Below the pieces are notes generated by a model. It was not told where the DNA came from. It worked only from the letters and a program-made list of their open reading frames with translations, and did no database searches. A stretch of 64,000 nucleotides of DNA from Chryseobacterium antibioticum. GTDB lineage: Bacteria; Bacteroidota; Bacteroidia; Flavobacteriales; Weeksellaceae. The first letter of the stretch is position 1; each line of letters opens with the position of its first letter. Shown here piece by piece: positions 18,175 to 26,910 of this stretch. A program made the position numbers and the translations under genes. The stretch spans positions 86,067-150,066 of the forward strand of contig NZ_JABBGI010000013.1 of assembly GCF_012927325.1 (NCBI RefSeq). Direction: 5' to 3'.

Positions 18175-19737
18175 ATGAAAACAAAAAACTTTATTTTTTT
18201 ATTAGGAATTCTGTTTTATACGAATTTATTTTCACAAACTGTAAGTGTAGACAACACTTATGGTGTTAATGGAAGATTAGAATACCCATTGGTTCAAAAT
18301 AACGGAACCTATGAAAGCGAGAGCATTTATCAAACACAGCTTGCTCCGTATTTAGCTGTTAATAACACAGATTTTTCAGGTAGAGTCCTGGATAAAAACG
18401 TTGATAACGATGTGATAGGTTCTAATTTTAAAATAAAAAAATATGATGCAGAAGGAAAGCTGGAATTAACATATGGAAACAACGGTTATTCTGTAGCTAC
18501 TTGTGACTGGTCTCTTAATGCTAATATTAGGAGTAAAACGCTATATAGCAATCACAATGGTGAAAACATTGTTGCTGGTCTAAATTATCCCAATAATCTT
18601 GATTCATATAGATTAGGTAAATTTTCATTGGATGGAAATACCTTCACTAGTCTTGGATATGCCAGTTTTTTAGGGCAATCCACATTTCAAGTTTTAGATA
18701 TTAAAGTTCTTGCTGATAATTCTGTATTCATGTATTTAGGATTCCAGGATTTTAAATTTGGAATAGTCAAATTTAATTCTCAGGGCGTATTGGATACTTC
18801 ATTTAATGGAAGTGGAATGAAAGTATATACTCAAAACAGACCAGGTGATTATACGTCCAGCGTAACAACTGATGGCAATAATAATTTTTATTTTACAACC
18901 TCCAATTATAATAAAGACGAAAGAATACATGATATTTTTATCAGAAAAATCAATGCAGATGGGTCGATAGATACTTCTTTTGGGACGAATGGAATATCGG
19001 TGCAGGCACCCGAGCCTAATAAAGGATTTACTCCTAAAAGCATTGGAATAACACAAGATAATAAAATTCTTGTGTTGGTAAAAGCGTACGGTCCGGCGAG
19101 GAATTTATTAATGAGATTGAATAGCAATGGTAGCTTAGATACCAGTTTTGGACAAAATGGATATAAAACCCTTACAGGTATTGAATACTTCAATAGTAGA
19201 AGTATGAAGATCATTAATAATAAAATTTATTTAGTTGGGGACAATAATAAAAATGGCACTTCTAATTATATGCCTATGATCGCTAAGTTGGATATCAATG
19301 GGAATTTGGATAGCTCCCTGAATGGTACCGGAATATTAACGCAAACAATCTATAGCAATTACGATGCAAATCTTAAAGATATTATGGTGCAGCCTATCAC
19401 AAATAAACTCCTTGTTTTTGGTGAATCAAATACCCCAGGTGGAAAGCTTGCCAGATTTGTTTTTAGAGTAATAGATCAGGAATTTTTAGGGGTTGATGAT
19501 AAGGTCAATAAAAAAGAAATTTTGAATATTTACCCAAATCCGGTAAAAGACGCTATCAGTTTTAATGAAAATACACTTGTTAAAACAAATGAAGTATATG
19601 GTATATATGATTTAACAGGTAAAGACGTGTTAAAGGGCAAGTTAGATGAATCTATGAAAATTAATGTTTCATACTTACAGAAAGGAGTTTATATCTTGAG
19701 AATTCAACAAGAGACCATTAAATTTATAAAAAATTAA
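18175..19737 (+). CDS. Secreted protein with delta-60 repeats and a type IX secretion C-terminal sorting domain
   Basis: A 520-residue secreted protein. It has a clear signal peptide (KNFIFLLGILFYTNLFSQ, cleavage probably near residue 21) and four delta-60-type repeats marked by LDTSFNGSG, IDTSFGTNG, LDTSFGQNG and LDSSLNGTG. The C-terminal ~75 residues form a type A T9SS sorting domain (LNIYPNPVKD, then DLTGKDVL, then LQKGVYILRI). It is therefore exported by Sec and then through T9SS to the surface, where such cargo is often anchored to a lipopolysaccharide. That makes its place inside a polysaccharide locus notable, but a functional tie is only conjecture. It is separated by 233 bases upstream and 76 downstream, more than most neighbours. 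Confidence 0.88.
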   Translation: MKTKNFIFLLGILFYTNLFSQTVSVDNTYGVNGRLEYPLVQNNGTYESESIYQTQLAPYLAVNNTDFSGRVLDKNVDNDVIGSNFKIKKYDAEGKLELTYGNNGYSVATCDWSLNANIRSKTLYSNHNGENIVAGLNYPNNLDSYRLGKFSLDGNTFTSLGYASFLGQSTFQVLDIKVLADNSVFMYLGFQDFKFGIVKFNSQGVLDTSFNGSGMKVYTQNRPGDYTSSVTTDGNNNFYFTTSNYNKDERIHDIFIRKINADGSIDTSFGTNGISVQAPEPNKGFTPKSIGITQDNKILVLVKAYGPARNLLMRLNSNGSLDTSFGQNGYKTLTGIEYFNSRSMKIINNKIYLVGDNNKNGTSNYMPMIAKLDINGNLDSSLNGTGILTQTIYSNYDANLKDIMVQPITNKLLVFGESNTPGGKLARFVFRVIDQEFLGVDDKVNKKEILNIYPNPVKDAISFNENTLVKTNEVYGIYDLTGKDVLKGKLDESMKINVSYLQKGVYILRIQQETIKFIKN

Positions 19738-19813
19738 TTCATTTTAAATTTTATTATATTTCTAAATTAAGAGGGGTCAAAAATTTTTAAACAACGTTAA
19801 ATAAATATTTAAA

Positions 19814-20977
19814 TTGGGAACGAGAAAGTCATTGTTATTATTTGCAGATTATTTTGATGCAACCACAGCAACAAGAAGAGTTGTAAATGCTTTAAATGAA
19901 AATTTTGATCAGCTGGAATTTGTCTATTGGGCAAGGCTGGGACATGAGAGAGAAATAAATGAAGAGATTTTTAAGAACATTCCTAAAAAAGTATATAAGG
20001 AAACAGCACCACCCAGAAGTTTTGGCGTGCTTGTGCAATTTGTGAAATATCAGATGTGGTTATTTAAAACCTTATTAGAGAAAAAGCCTAGTTTAGTTAT
20101 TGCATTTACCTTTTATACAATTTTTCCGGCATTATTTTACCGATTGTTTATCAATAGAAAATCTAAAGTGATATATGATCCTAGAGATTACGTAGCGGTT
20201 TCATATCGCGTAAATATTGTTATATCCTCTATTATTAGATTTTTAGATAATTTGTGTATGAAATTTTCAGATTTCGTTATTTTTCCGGATAAGCAATATT
20301 TCTCTCACTACGGAATGTTTAAGCTACCGAAAAATAAATACTTTGTTCTGCCGAATTCAGCTGAGGACGTATATAATCAGTTAGAAGATATTGATTTAGA
20401 AAAATTATATAACATTCCTGTTGAAAAACCTCTGATACCCATATTGGGTTATTTTTCAGAAACACGTGGTAAAGAATTACTATTCAGAGCGATTCAGGAT
20501 GAAAATTTGTCAGAGTTTCATTTTGTTTTTGCAGGGGACTTAAGAGACGAAAGTGAAATTAGTTTTTTAAATTCTAAAAAGAATGTAACATTTTTACCCA
20601 AGGTGCCGTATCTTCACGCATTAAAAATAATTCAAAAGTCAATTGTTGTACCGCAGCTTTATGATCCTAAATTATTAAATAATGTTTATGCTTTCCCTAC
20701 TAAATATTTTGATTGCTTAATGGTTGAAACTCCAATGATTGTTAGCTCAGGACAAAAAGACGTCTTAGAAGAAATAAAAAAGTATAATTTTGGGTTTGGT
20801 ATAGAATATGATGATTATGACGGATTCGTGATGATATTAAAAAAACTTTTAAAAAATGAACTGGTGGTTGATAAAAAGAGTTTAAGAACTTTCTTTTTAA
20901 ACACCTATAACTATAATTTATATAAGCAAAAATTAGCAGATATATACAAAGATATATATGACAGCATTCCCCAATAA
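19814..20977 (+). CDS. GT-B-fold glycosyltransferase
   Basis: A 387-residue soluble protein with the two-domain organisation of GT-B glycosyltransferases: an N-terminal acceptor domain (KSLLLFADYFDATTATRRV) with a short amphipathic region near residues 100-115, and a C-terminal donor domain with PILGYFSETRGKEL, FVFAGDL and a late segment AFPTKYFDCLMVETPMI that corresponds to the nucleotide-sugar binding motif of GT4-like enzymes. It would add one sugar of the lipid-linked repeat unit on the cytoplasmic face. The start is TTG at 19814; no nearby ATG gives the family-like N-terminus. Donor specificity cannot be inferred from sequence alone. Confidence 0.75.
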   Translation: MGTRKSLLLFADYFDATTATRRVVNALNENFDQLEFVYWARLGHEREINEEIFKNIPKKVYKETAPPRSFGVLVQFVKYQMWLFKTLLEKKPSLVIAFTFYTIFPALFYRLFINRKSKVIYDPRDYVAVSYRVNIVISSIIRFLDNLCMKFSDFVIFPDKQYFSHYGMFKLPKNKYFVLPNSAEDVYNQLEDIDLEKLYNIPVEKPLIPILGYFSETRGKELLFRAIQDENLSEFHFVFAGDLRDESEISFLNSKKNVTFLPKVPYLHALKIIQKSIVVPQLYDPKLLNNVYAFPTKYFDCLMVETPMIVSSGQKDVLEEIKKYNFGFGIEYDDYDGFVMILKKLLKNELVVDKKSLRTFFLNTYNYNLYKQKLADIYKDIYDSIPQ

Positions 20978-21063
20978 TTTTTGTATTAAAAAAACTTAAA
21001 ATTAAAGAAGTTATAGAGATCTACATGGGAATTTTTAGTAGATAGAGTTCTGTAATAATTATT

Positions 21064-21071
21064 TAACTTTG
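21064..21071 (+). promoter_or_regulatory. Candidate internal promoter -7 element (TAACTTTG)
   Basis: TAACTTTG matches TAnnTTTG and stands 18 bases before the WbpG-like start at 21089, in a 111-base gap that is one of the larger breaks inside the locus. This suggests an internal promoter driving the amidination and L-FucNAc gene block. No well-spaced TTG was confirmed upstream. Confidence 0.45.
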
Positions 21072-21088
21072 CAATTAAAATTCATAAA

Positions 21089-22234
21089 ATGAGTGAAAAT
21101 AGAAATCCACAGGTTTGTGTAAACTGTATTATGGATACCACTGATGAAACAATTATATTTGACGATAAAGGGGTATGTGACTATTGTGGAAATTATTATA
21201 ACAATATTTTGCCAAACTGGCATCCTAATGAACAGGGTGAGCAGGAAATTCAAAAAGTTATCGATAAAATAAAAGCCGAAGGTAAAGGAAAAGATTATGA
21301 TTGTATCATAGGTATTTCCGGTGGTTTGGATAGCTCGTACTTAGTGTATCTGGCCGTAGCAAAATGGGGGTTGAGACCAATGCTTTACCATGTGGATGCA
21401 GGATGGAATTCAGATGTTTCTACCAATAATATTAAAAATCTTGTAGACGGTTTAGGTTTAGACCTATATACGGATGTTATCAATTGGGAAGAGATGAAAG
21501 ATCTTCAGAGAGCTTTTATAAAATCTCAGGTTCCGGATATTGATACTCCTCAGGATTTGGTGTTCTTCTCATCACTTTATAACTACTGTGCGAAAAACGG
21601 AATTAAATATATCTTAACCGGAGGGAACTTCTCTACAGAATGTGTAAGAGAACCTCTTCATTGGGGAGCTTATTATCAAACCGATATGAAGTATGTAAAT
21701 GACATTCATAAAAAGTTTGGTGAAAGAAAACTGAAGACTTTCCCAAGATGTGATATTTTTAAATATAAAATTCAATATAGATTGATCAATGGTGTCCGAG
21801 TGGTAAAACCTCTTGATCATACAAGATTTATCAAAAAAGAAGCTGAAGATCTTTTAGAAGAAAAGTTCGGATGGCAGAGATATCAGCACAAGCACCATGA
21901 ATCAAGATTTACAAGATTCTACGAAGCATTCTGGTTACCAAGAAAATTTGGATTTGATAAAAGAAAAAATCACTTATCAAGTTTAGTTCTTACAGGTCAG
22001 CTGACAAGAGAAGCGGCTTTAGACAGAGTTTCAAGATCAGAGCTTCCTGAAGATGAATTAATGAAGGAATTTGAATATGTAGCTAAAAAACTTGACTTTA
22101 CAGTGGATGAACTTTGGGGATATTTCAATGGTCCTAATAAAAGTTTCAAAGACTATAAAAATAATTATAAATTAATACAATTGGGAACTAAGGTTATGCA
22201 GTTGTTAGGTCTTGAAAAAAGAGCGTTTAAATAA
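21089..22234 (+). CDS. wbpG: N-acetyl-sugar amidotransferase (WbpG-like)
   Basis: A 381-residue ATP-dependent amidotransferase. The N-terminus carries two Cys pairs (CVNC near residue 10 and CDYC near 31), which look like a metal site, and a PP-loop GISGGLDSSYL near residue 75 for adenylation. WbpG-type enzymes accept ammonia made by a HisH-like glutaminase and convert an acetamido group on a sugar to acetamidino. The next two genes encode exactly such HisH- and HisF-like partners, as in the P. aeruginosa PAO1 O-antigen cluster. The likely substrate here is the 3-acetamido group of GlcNAc3NAcA, but a legionaminic-type or other sugar cannot be excluded from sequence alone. Confidence 0.9.
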   Translation: MSENRNPQVCVNCIMDTTDETIIFDDKGVCDYCGNYYNNILPNWHPNEQGEQEIQKVIDKIKAEGKGKDYDCIIGISGGLDSSYLVYLAVAKWGLRPMLYHVDAGWNSDVSTNNIKNLVDGLGLDLYTDVINWEEMKDLQRAFIKSQVPDIDTPQDLVFFSSLYNYCAKNGIKYILTGGNFSTECVREPLHWGAYYQTDMKYVNDIHKKFGERKLKTFPRCDIFKYKIQYRLINGVRVVKPLDHTRFIKKEAEDLLEEKFGWQRYQHKHHESRFTRFYEAFWLPRKFGFDKRKNHLSSLVLTGQLTREAALDRVSRSELPEDELMKEFEYVAKKLDFTVDELWGYFNGPNKSFKDYKNNYKLIQLGTKVMQLLGLEKRAFK

Positions 22235-22235
22235 T

Positions 22236-22853
22236 ATGGTTACAATTATCGATTATGGCGTTGGTAATATCAACGCTTTCCTGAATATATATAAACAGCT
22301 TAATATTCCGGCTACCACGGCAAAAACAGTTGAGGAACTGGATGGTGCAACAAAACTTATTCTTCCTGGAGTAGGACACTTTGATTATGCAATGCAGAGA
22401 TTTACGGATTCCGGAATGAAAGAAAAAGTAAATGAGCTTGTTATTAATCAAAAAGTTCCAGTAGTGGGGGTATGCGTAGGTATGCAGATGATGGCAAAAG
22501 GAAGTGATGAAGGCAGTCTTCCCGGATTGGGGTGGATAGATGCGTACGTTCATAAATTTGATGCTTCACAGGTTTCTGCCAAACTGCCATTGCCACATAT
22601 GGGGTGGAATGATATTGAGATTGTAAAAGACACCCCTCTACTTAAAGATTTGGAAGTAGATCCCAGATATTATTTTCTGCACAGTTATTACTTTAAGTGT
22701 AATGATCAGAATGACTCTATTGCAGAAACAAAATATGGAATAAATTTTACCAGTGCTGTCAATCATGATAACATTTTTGGAGCACAGTTCCACCCTGAAA
22801 AAAGCCACCATTTTGGAATCCAACTATTAAAGAACTTTGCTGAAAGATGTTAA
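22236..22853 (+). CDS. hisH: HisH-like glutaminase of the sugar amidination system
   Basis: A 205-residue class I glutamine amidotransferase. The nucleophile is C80 in VGVCVGMQM, and the His and Glu of the triad are in QFHPEKSH near the C-terminus, so glutaminase activity should be intact. In histidine synthesis HisH feeds ammonia to HisF; here the genes sit behind a WbpG-like gene, with no other his genes in the window, so it most likely supplies ammonia for sugar amidination. The ATG at 22236 begins MVTIIDYGVGN, the standard HisH start; an in-frame TTG at 22212 would overlap wbpG. Its end overlaps the HisF-like start by seven bases, which suggests coupled translation. Confidence 0.88.
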   Translation: MVTIIDYGVGNINAFLNIYKQLNIPATTAKTVEELDGATKLILPGVGHFDYAMQRFTDSGMKEKVNELVINQKVPVVGVCVGMQMMAKGSDEGSLPGLGWIDAYVHKFDASQVSAKLPLPHMGWNDIEIVKDTPLLKDLEVDPRYYFLHSYYFKCNDQNDSIAETKYGINFTSAVNHDNIFGAQFHPEKSHHFGIQLLKNFAERC

Positions 22854-23617
22854 GACCAAGAATTATACCCTGCCTTTTGGTTCATGATAAAGGATTGGTA
22901 AAAACCGAACATTTCAAAAATCCAAGATATTTGGGTGACCCGATGAATGCCGTTAGAATTTTTAATGAAAAGGAAGTCGATGAACTTATTATTTTAGATA
23001 TAGACGCTACCGTAGAAGGAAGAGGTCCCGATTTTAAAATGATTGAGAATTGGGCTGAAGAATGCAGAATGCCTTTGTGTTATGGAGGAGGCGTAACAAC
23101 TGTAGAACAGGCACAGAGAATTTTTTCCTTAGGTGTAGAAAAAATAGCTTTCAGCGCCGGAGCAATTAATAATCCTGATATTATCAGAGAAATATCCGAA
23201 AAAGTTGGAAGCCAGAGCGTTGTTGTGGTTTTGGATGTAAAAAAGAAATTATTTGGAGGATATGAGGTTTATACCCATAACGGAAAAAAAGCCACCGGAA
23301 AATCACCATTTGAATTAATTAAAAAGTTTGAACAGCTTGGGGCAGGCGAAATAGTAATTAATTCTATTGACAAAGACGGTGAAATGAAAGGGTATGATGT
23401 AAAACTTATAGAGGCCTCAAGAAATGAAACAACTTTACCGCTTACTGCAATAGGAGGAGCCGGTAAATTAGAAGATGTTGGTGAACTTATCAGTAAGTTT
23501 GGAATAATCGGAGCTGCGGCTGGAAGTTTATTTGTTTTTAAAGGAAAATTAAAGGCAGTGTTAATTAACTATCCTAATTTTATAGATAAAGAAAGTCTCA
23601 TAAAAAAGTATTTTTAA
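22847..23617 (+). CDS. HisF-like ammonia-channel subunit for sugar acetamidino formation (AglZ/HisF2 family)
   Basis: A 256-residue TIM-barrel protein close to HisF in length and architecture, including LDIDAT, YGGGV and IGGAG phosphate-binding loops. The catalytic Asp11 of true HisF (in the sequence CLDV) is replaced by Leu in CLLVHD, while the second acid equivalent to Asp130 (VVLDVKK) is kept. Loss of Asp11 argues against imidazole-glycerol-phosphate synthesis and for a role as the partner that passes ammonia from the HisH-like subunit to the WbpG-like enzyme. The start lies within the end of the HisH-like gene. It is followed after three bases by an asparagine-synthase-like gene. Confidence 0.88.
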   Translation: MLRPRIIPCLLVHDKGLVKTEHFKNPRYLGDPMNAVRIFNEKEVDELIILDIDATVEGRGPDFKMIENWAEECRMPLCYGGGVTTVEQAQRIFSLGVEKIAFSAGAINNPDIIREISEKVGSQSVVVVLDVKKKLFGGYEVYTHNGKKATGKSPFELIKKFEQLGAGEIVINSIDKDGEMKGYDVKLIEASRNETTLPLTAIGGAGKLEDVGELISKFGIIGAAAGSLFVFKGKLKAVLINYPNFIDKESLIKKYF

Positions 23618-23620
23618 TTA

Positions 23621-25432
23621 ATGTGCGGTATCGCTGGCTTAATATATAAAAATTCGACCATAGTATTAGAAGAGTCTCTAAAAAAAATGACAGATAAGAT
23701 GTCACATAGAGGGCCTGATGCAGAAGGCTTATTTGTAAATCAAAATTTAGGACTTGGTCATAGAAGACTATCAATTATTGATGTCAGCGAATCGGCAAAT
23801 CAGCCTTTTTTTTTAGATGACAAACATGTAATGGTTTTCAATGGGACTATTTACAACTATGTTGAAATTAGAGAAGAACTCATTCAACATGGCTACTTCT
23901 TTAAAACAACCTCAGATACCGAAGTTTTACTAGCATCTTATGACTTTTGGGGTGAAAAATGTGTAACGAGATTTAACGGAATGTGGTCTTTCGCCATTTT
24001 TGATTTTAAGAAAAATATATTATTTTGTTCAAGAGATCGATTTGGGATCAAGCCTTTCTATTATTATACAGATAAAGAAAAATTTATTTTTGCTTCTGAA
24101 ATAAAACCGATACTTGAAATTGAAAAAGTTGAAAAAGCAAATCTTCAGGTACTCTTACAGTTTTTAGTTATTAATGTTTCAGACCAAACGAATGAAACTT
24201 TTTTTGAAAATATTTTTAAGTTGCCCGGTTCTCATAATCTTATTTATGATTTAGCTACCAATACATTTAATATTTACAGGTATTACGACATCCCTTACAA
24301 AGAAGAGATTTATAAGCTAAATTTGGAAGAATCAATAGATCTTTTTGAAAAAGAGTTTGAAAATTCAGTAAAGCTGAGACTTCGTTCAGATGTAAAGATT
24401 GGTTCTGCATTAAGCGGAGGACTCGATAGTTCTTACGTTGTATCAGTAGCTGCTAAAATTCTAAATAATTCAGATAATGATGAGAAATTTACTGCCATTA
24501 CAGTAGGGTCCATAGATAATGATAATGATGAAAGTAGGCTAGCTAAGATTACTACAAGCACTTTAGGAGTTAATCATGACATTATAACACCGAAATCAGA
24601 TGAATTCAAAGATACTTTTGAAGAAGTAATTTTCAAGCATGAAGAACCATTTGGAGGTATTTCAATTTATATGCAAAAGTTTTTAATGAAAGAGGCAAAT
24701 AAATTAGGAATCAAAGTATTTCTTGGAGGGCAGGGTGCAGATGAAGTTTTGTTAGGCTATAGTAGATATACTGCTGCTTATTTAAGAAGTCATAATTTCT
24801 TTAATAAGGTGAAGTTTTTAAGAAATGTAAGAAGTCATTATAATATATCTATTGGTGAAGGTATCGCTACCTATTTTTATTTTTCCAATTTTTTCGTAAA
24901 AAAAGCACGTTTTAAAACAAGAGGAAGAATTTTAAAAAATAAGTACTTTAGTACAATCGATTTTTCAAAATCTAAAGACCTTACAAAATCATATAAAAAT
25001 ATATTTGAACTTCAAAAAAACGAAATCTTTTGGTGTCAATTGCCTGAACTTTTAAAATGGGAAGATAAAAACTCTATGGCTTATTCGATAGAATCAAGGC
25101 TGCCCTTTTTAGACTATAACCTTATTGAAACATGTCTTTCTATTAATAATAACTACAAAATAAGAGAAGGCTGGTCTAAATATATCCTTAGAAAAAATTT
25201 AGAGAAATTTTTGCCGGATGAAATTACATACAACAAAAGAAAGATTGGTTTTGAACCTCCAGTCAAATATTGGTGGCCAAGATCTGAACAAATTTTAGAA
25301 GTTATTAATAACTCTAAAATTATAAAGGAAATTTCAAAAAAGAAATTTAATTTTATAGCAGATAGAGATTTGGAATGGAGACTTTATAACATTGCAGTCT
25401 GGGAAAGACTCTATAATATGAAAATAGAATAA
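23621..25432 (+). CDS. asnB: Glutamine-hydrolysing asparagine synthase-family amidotransferase
   Basis: A 603-residue protein of AsnB type. It begins MCGIAGL, giving the N-terminal Cys nucleophile of class II glutaminases, with SHRGPDAEG, and the C-terminal synthase domain has the PP-loop SGGLDSSY from residue 265. The biochemical class is ATP-dependent transfer of glutamine-derived ammonia to a carboxylate. In O-antigen clusters such genes (for example wbpS-type) are linked to conversion of a sugar uronic acid to its amide. Since this locus makes at least one uronic acid, that role is likely; ordinary asparagine synthesis is the alternative. It is in tight line with the amidination genes and the CapE gene (11-base gap). 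Confidence 0.85.
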   Translation: MCGIAGLIYKNSTIVLEESLKKMTDKMSHRGPDAEGLFVNQNLGLGHRRLSIIDVSESANQPFFLDDKHVMVFNGTIYNYVEIREELIQHGYFFKTTSDTEVLLASYDFWGEKCVTRFNGMWSFAIFDFKKNILFCSRDRFGIKPFYYYTDKEKFIFASEIKPILEIEKVEKANLQVLLQFLVINVSDQTNETFFENIFKLPGSHNLIYDLATNTFNIYRYYDIPYKEEIYKLNLEESIDLFEKEFENSVKLRLRSDVKIGSALSGGLDSSYVVSVAAKILNNSDNDEKFTAITVGSIDNDNDESRLAKITTSTLGVNHDIITPKSDEFKDTFEEVIFKHEEPFGGISIYMQKFLMKEANKLGIKVFLGGQGADEVLLGYSRYTAAYLRSHNFFNKVKFLRNVRSHYNISIGEGIATYFYFSNFFVKKARFKTRGRILKNKYFSTIDFSKSKDLTKSYKNIFELQKNEIFWCQLPELLKWEDKNSMAYSIESRLPFLDYNLIETCLSINNNYKIREGWSKYILRKNLEKFLPDEITYNKRKIGFEPPVKYWWPRSEQILEVINNSKIIKEISKKKFNFIADRDLEWRLYNIAVWERLYNMKIE

Positions 25433-25443
25433 TAAAAACGCAT

Positions 25444-26478
25444 ATGCAGATTAAAGATAAAATACTTCTTATTACAGGAGGAACCGGTTCATTTGGAACT
25501 GCAGTCTTGAGAAAATTTATAAATACAGATTATTTTAAAGAAATCCGTATTTTTTCCAGGGATGAGAAAAAGCAGGATGATATGAGAAATCAATTTAAGA
25601 ATGATAAATTGAAATTTTATATCGGTGATGTAAGAGATTATAAAAGCGTGGAACCTGCGACAAGAGGTGTAGATTATATTTTTCATGCAGCAGCATTGAA
25701 ACAGGTGCCTTCTTGTGAGTTTTTCCCGATGCAGGCTGTAAAAACCAATGTTGAGGGAACACAGAATGTTATCGATGCAGCAGCTAGTAATAAGGTTAAA
25801 AAAGTAATTTGCTTAAGTACAGATAAAGCAGCTTATCCTATCAATGCAATGGGGATTTCTAAAGCTATGATGGAAAAAGTAGCGGTAGCTGCCTCCAGAA
25901 ATTTAGAGGAAACGGTTGTTTGTCTTACCAGATATGGGAATGTAATGGCCTCAAGAGGATCCGTTATACCATTATTTATAAAACAAATCAAAAACGGAGG
26001 TGAAATTACAATCACAGATCCTAATATGACCAGATTTTTAATGTCATTGGAAGAAGCTGTCGATTTAGTATTATTTGCATTTGAACATGGAAATCCCGGA
26101 GATTTGTTTGTTAATAAAGCGCCCGCAGGTACCATAGGTGATCTGGCTCAGGCGTTAAAGGAAATGTTTAAAGCAGACAATCCTATAAAAATTATTGGAA
26201 CCAGACACGGAGAAAAGTTATATGAGACTTTGTGTACCCGTGAAGAAATGATCAAAGCCGAGGATATGGGCAATTTCTACAGAATTCCTGCTGATAACAG
26301 AGACCTTAATTATGCCCAGTATTTTTCTGAAGGAGTAGAAGATATATCTAAAATAGAAGATTACCACTCTCATAATACACAACAACAGGATGTAGAAGGA
26401 ATGAAAAATCTTTTATTGAAGCTTCCGCTAATAAGAAAAGAGGTTTTAGGAGAAGATATATTACAATATCCAGATTAA
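25444..26478 (+). CDS. capE: UDP-GlcNAc 4,6-dehydratase/5-epimerase (CapE/WbjB/FnlA)
   Basis: A 344-residue short-chain dehydrogenase. Motifs are TGGTGSFGTAVL (NAD), FHAAALKQVPSCEFFP, and LSTDKAAYPINAMGISK, plus the C-terminal signature QQDVEGMKNLLLKL seen in CapE/WbjB. It lacks membrane segments, unlike the dehydratase at 2098. CapE converts UDP-GlcNAc to UDP-2-acetamido-2,6-dideoxy-beta-L-arabino-4-hexulose, the first step of UDP-L-FucNAc synthesis. The CapF gene (26911) and CapG gene (29191) complete the pathway nearby. Confidence 0.92.
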   Translation: MQIKDKILLITGGTGSFGTAVLRKFINTDYFKEIRIFSRDEKKQDDMRNQFKNDKLKFYIGDVRDYKSVEPATRGVDYIFHAAALKQVPSCEFFPMQAVKTNVEGTQNVIDAAASNKVKKVICLSTDKAAYPINAMGISKAMMEKVAVAASRNLEETVVCLTRYGNVMASRGSVIPLFIKQIKNGGEITITDPNMTRFLMSLEEAVDLVLFAFEHGNPGDLFVNKAPAGTIGDLAQALKEMFKADNPIKIIGTRHGEKLYETLCTREEMIKAEDMGNFYRIPADNRDLNYAQYFSEGVEDISKIEDYHSHNTQQQDVEGMKNLLLKLPLIRKEVLGEDILQYPD

Positions 26479-26486
26479 AAATAAAT

Positions 26487-26909
26487 ATGGCAATTCCGGA
26501 AATTTTTGAAGGTGGAAAGTATTCTGATGAAAGAGGGAACCTTATTTTTAATAATAATTTCAATGCTTCTGAAATTAAAAGGATGTACTGTATAGAAAAT
26601 GCAGATACAGAATTTATACGAGGTTGGACCGGTCATAAAATTGAGCAACGTTGGTTTTCAGTACTTCAAGGAAGTTTCGTGATCAGGCTGATCAAAATCG
26701 ATAACTGGGAAAAGCCATCAAGAGTATCAAATGTTTTGACGTTTGATATTGATTCAGAAAAATTAAATGTTCTCCATGTACCCAAAGGATATGTAAGTGC
26801 TATCCAGGCAGGAGAAAAAGGTTCAAAACTATTAGTAATGGCAGATTATTCTTTAGGAGAAATAGATGATGATTTTCGTTTTCCTTTAGATTATTTTGAA
26901 AATTTATAA
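26487..26909 (+). CDS. WxcM-like cupin protein (sugar isomerase/epimerase family)
   Basis: A 140-residue single-domain cupin. Motifs include DERGNLIFNNNF, RGWTGHKIEQRWFSVLQGSF and HVPKGYVSAIQAG, matching the WxcM C-terminal/FdtA-like group, which includes sugar 3,4-ketoisomerases. It is encoded between capE and capF, with nine bases before it and one base after it. Its role in the L-FucNAc pathway is not established by sequence: it may assist an epimerisation, act on a 4-keto intermediate, or belong to a different sugar. I do not see a clear catalytic set that would decide this. Confidence 0.75.
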   Translation: MAIPEIFEGGKYSDERGNLIFNNNFNASEIKRMYCIENADTEFIRGWTGHKIEQRWFSVLQGSFVIRLIKIDNWEKPSRVSNVLTFDIDSEKLNVLHVPKGYVSAIQAGEKGSKLLVMADYSLGEIDDDFRFPLDYFENL

Positions 26910-26910
26910 G

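Noticed and set aside
22236..23617. HisH and HisF as part of histidine biosynthesis
   Set aside because: No other his genes are nearby, the pair follows a WbpG-like gene, and the HisF-like protein lacks Asp11.
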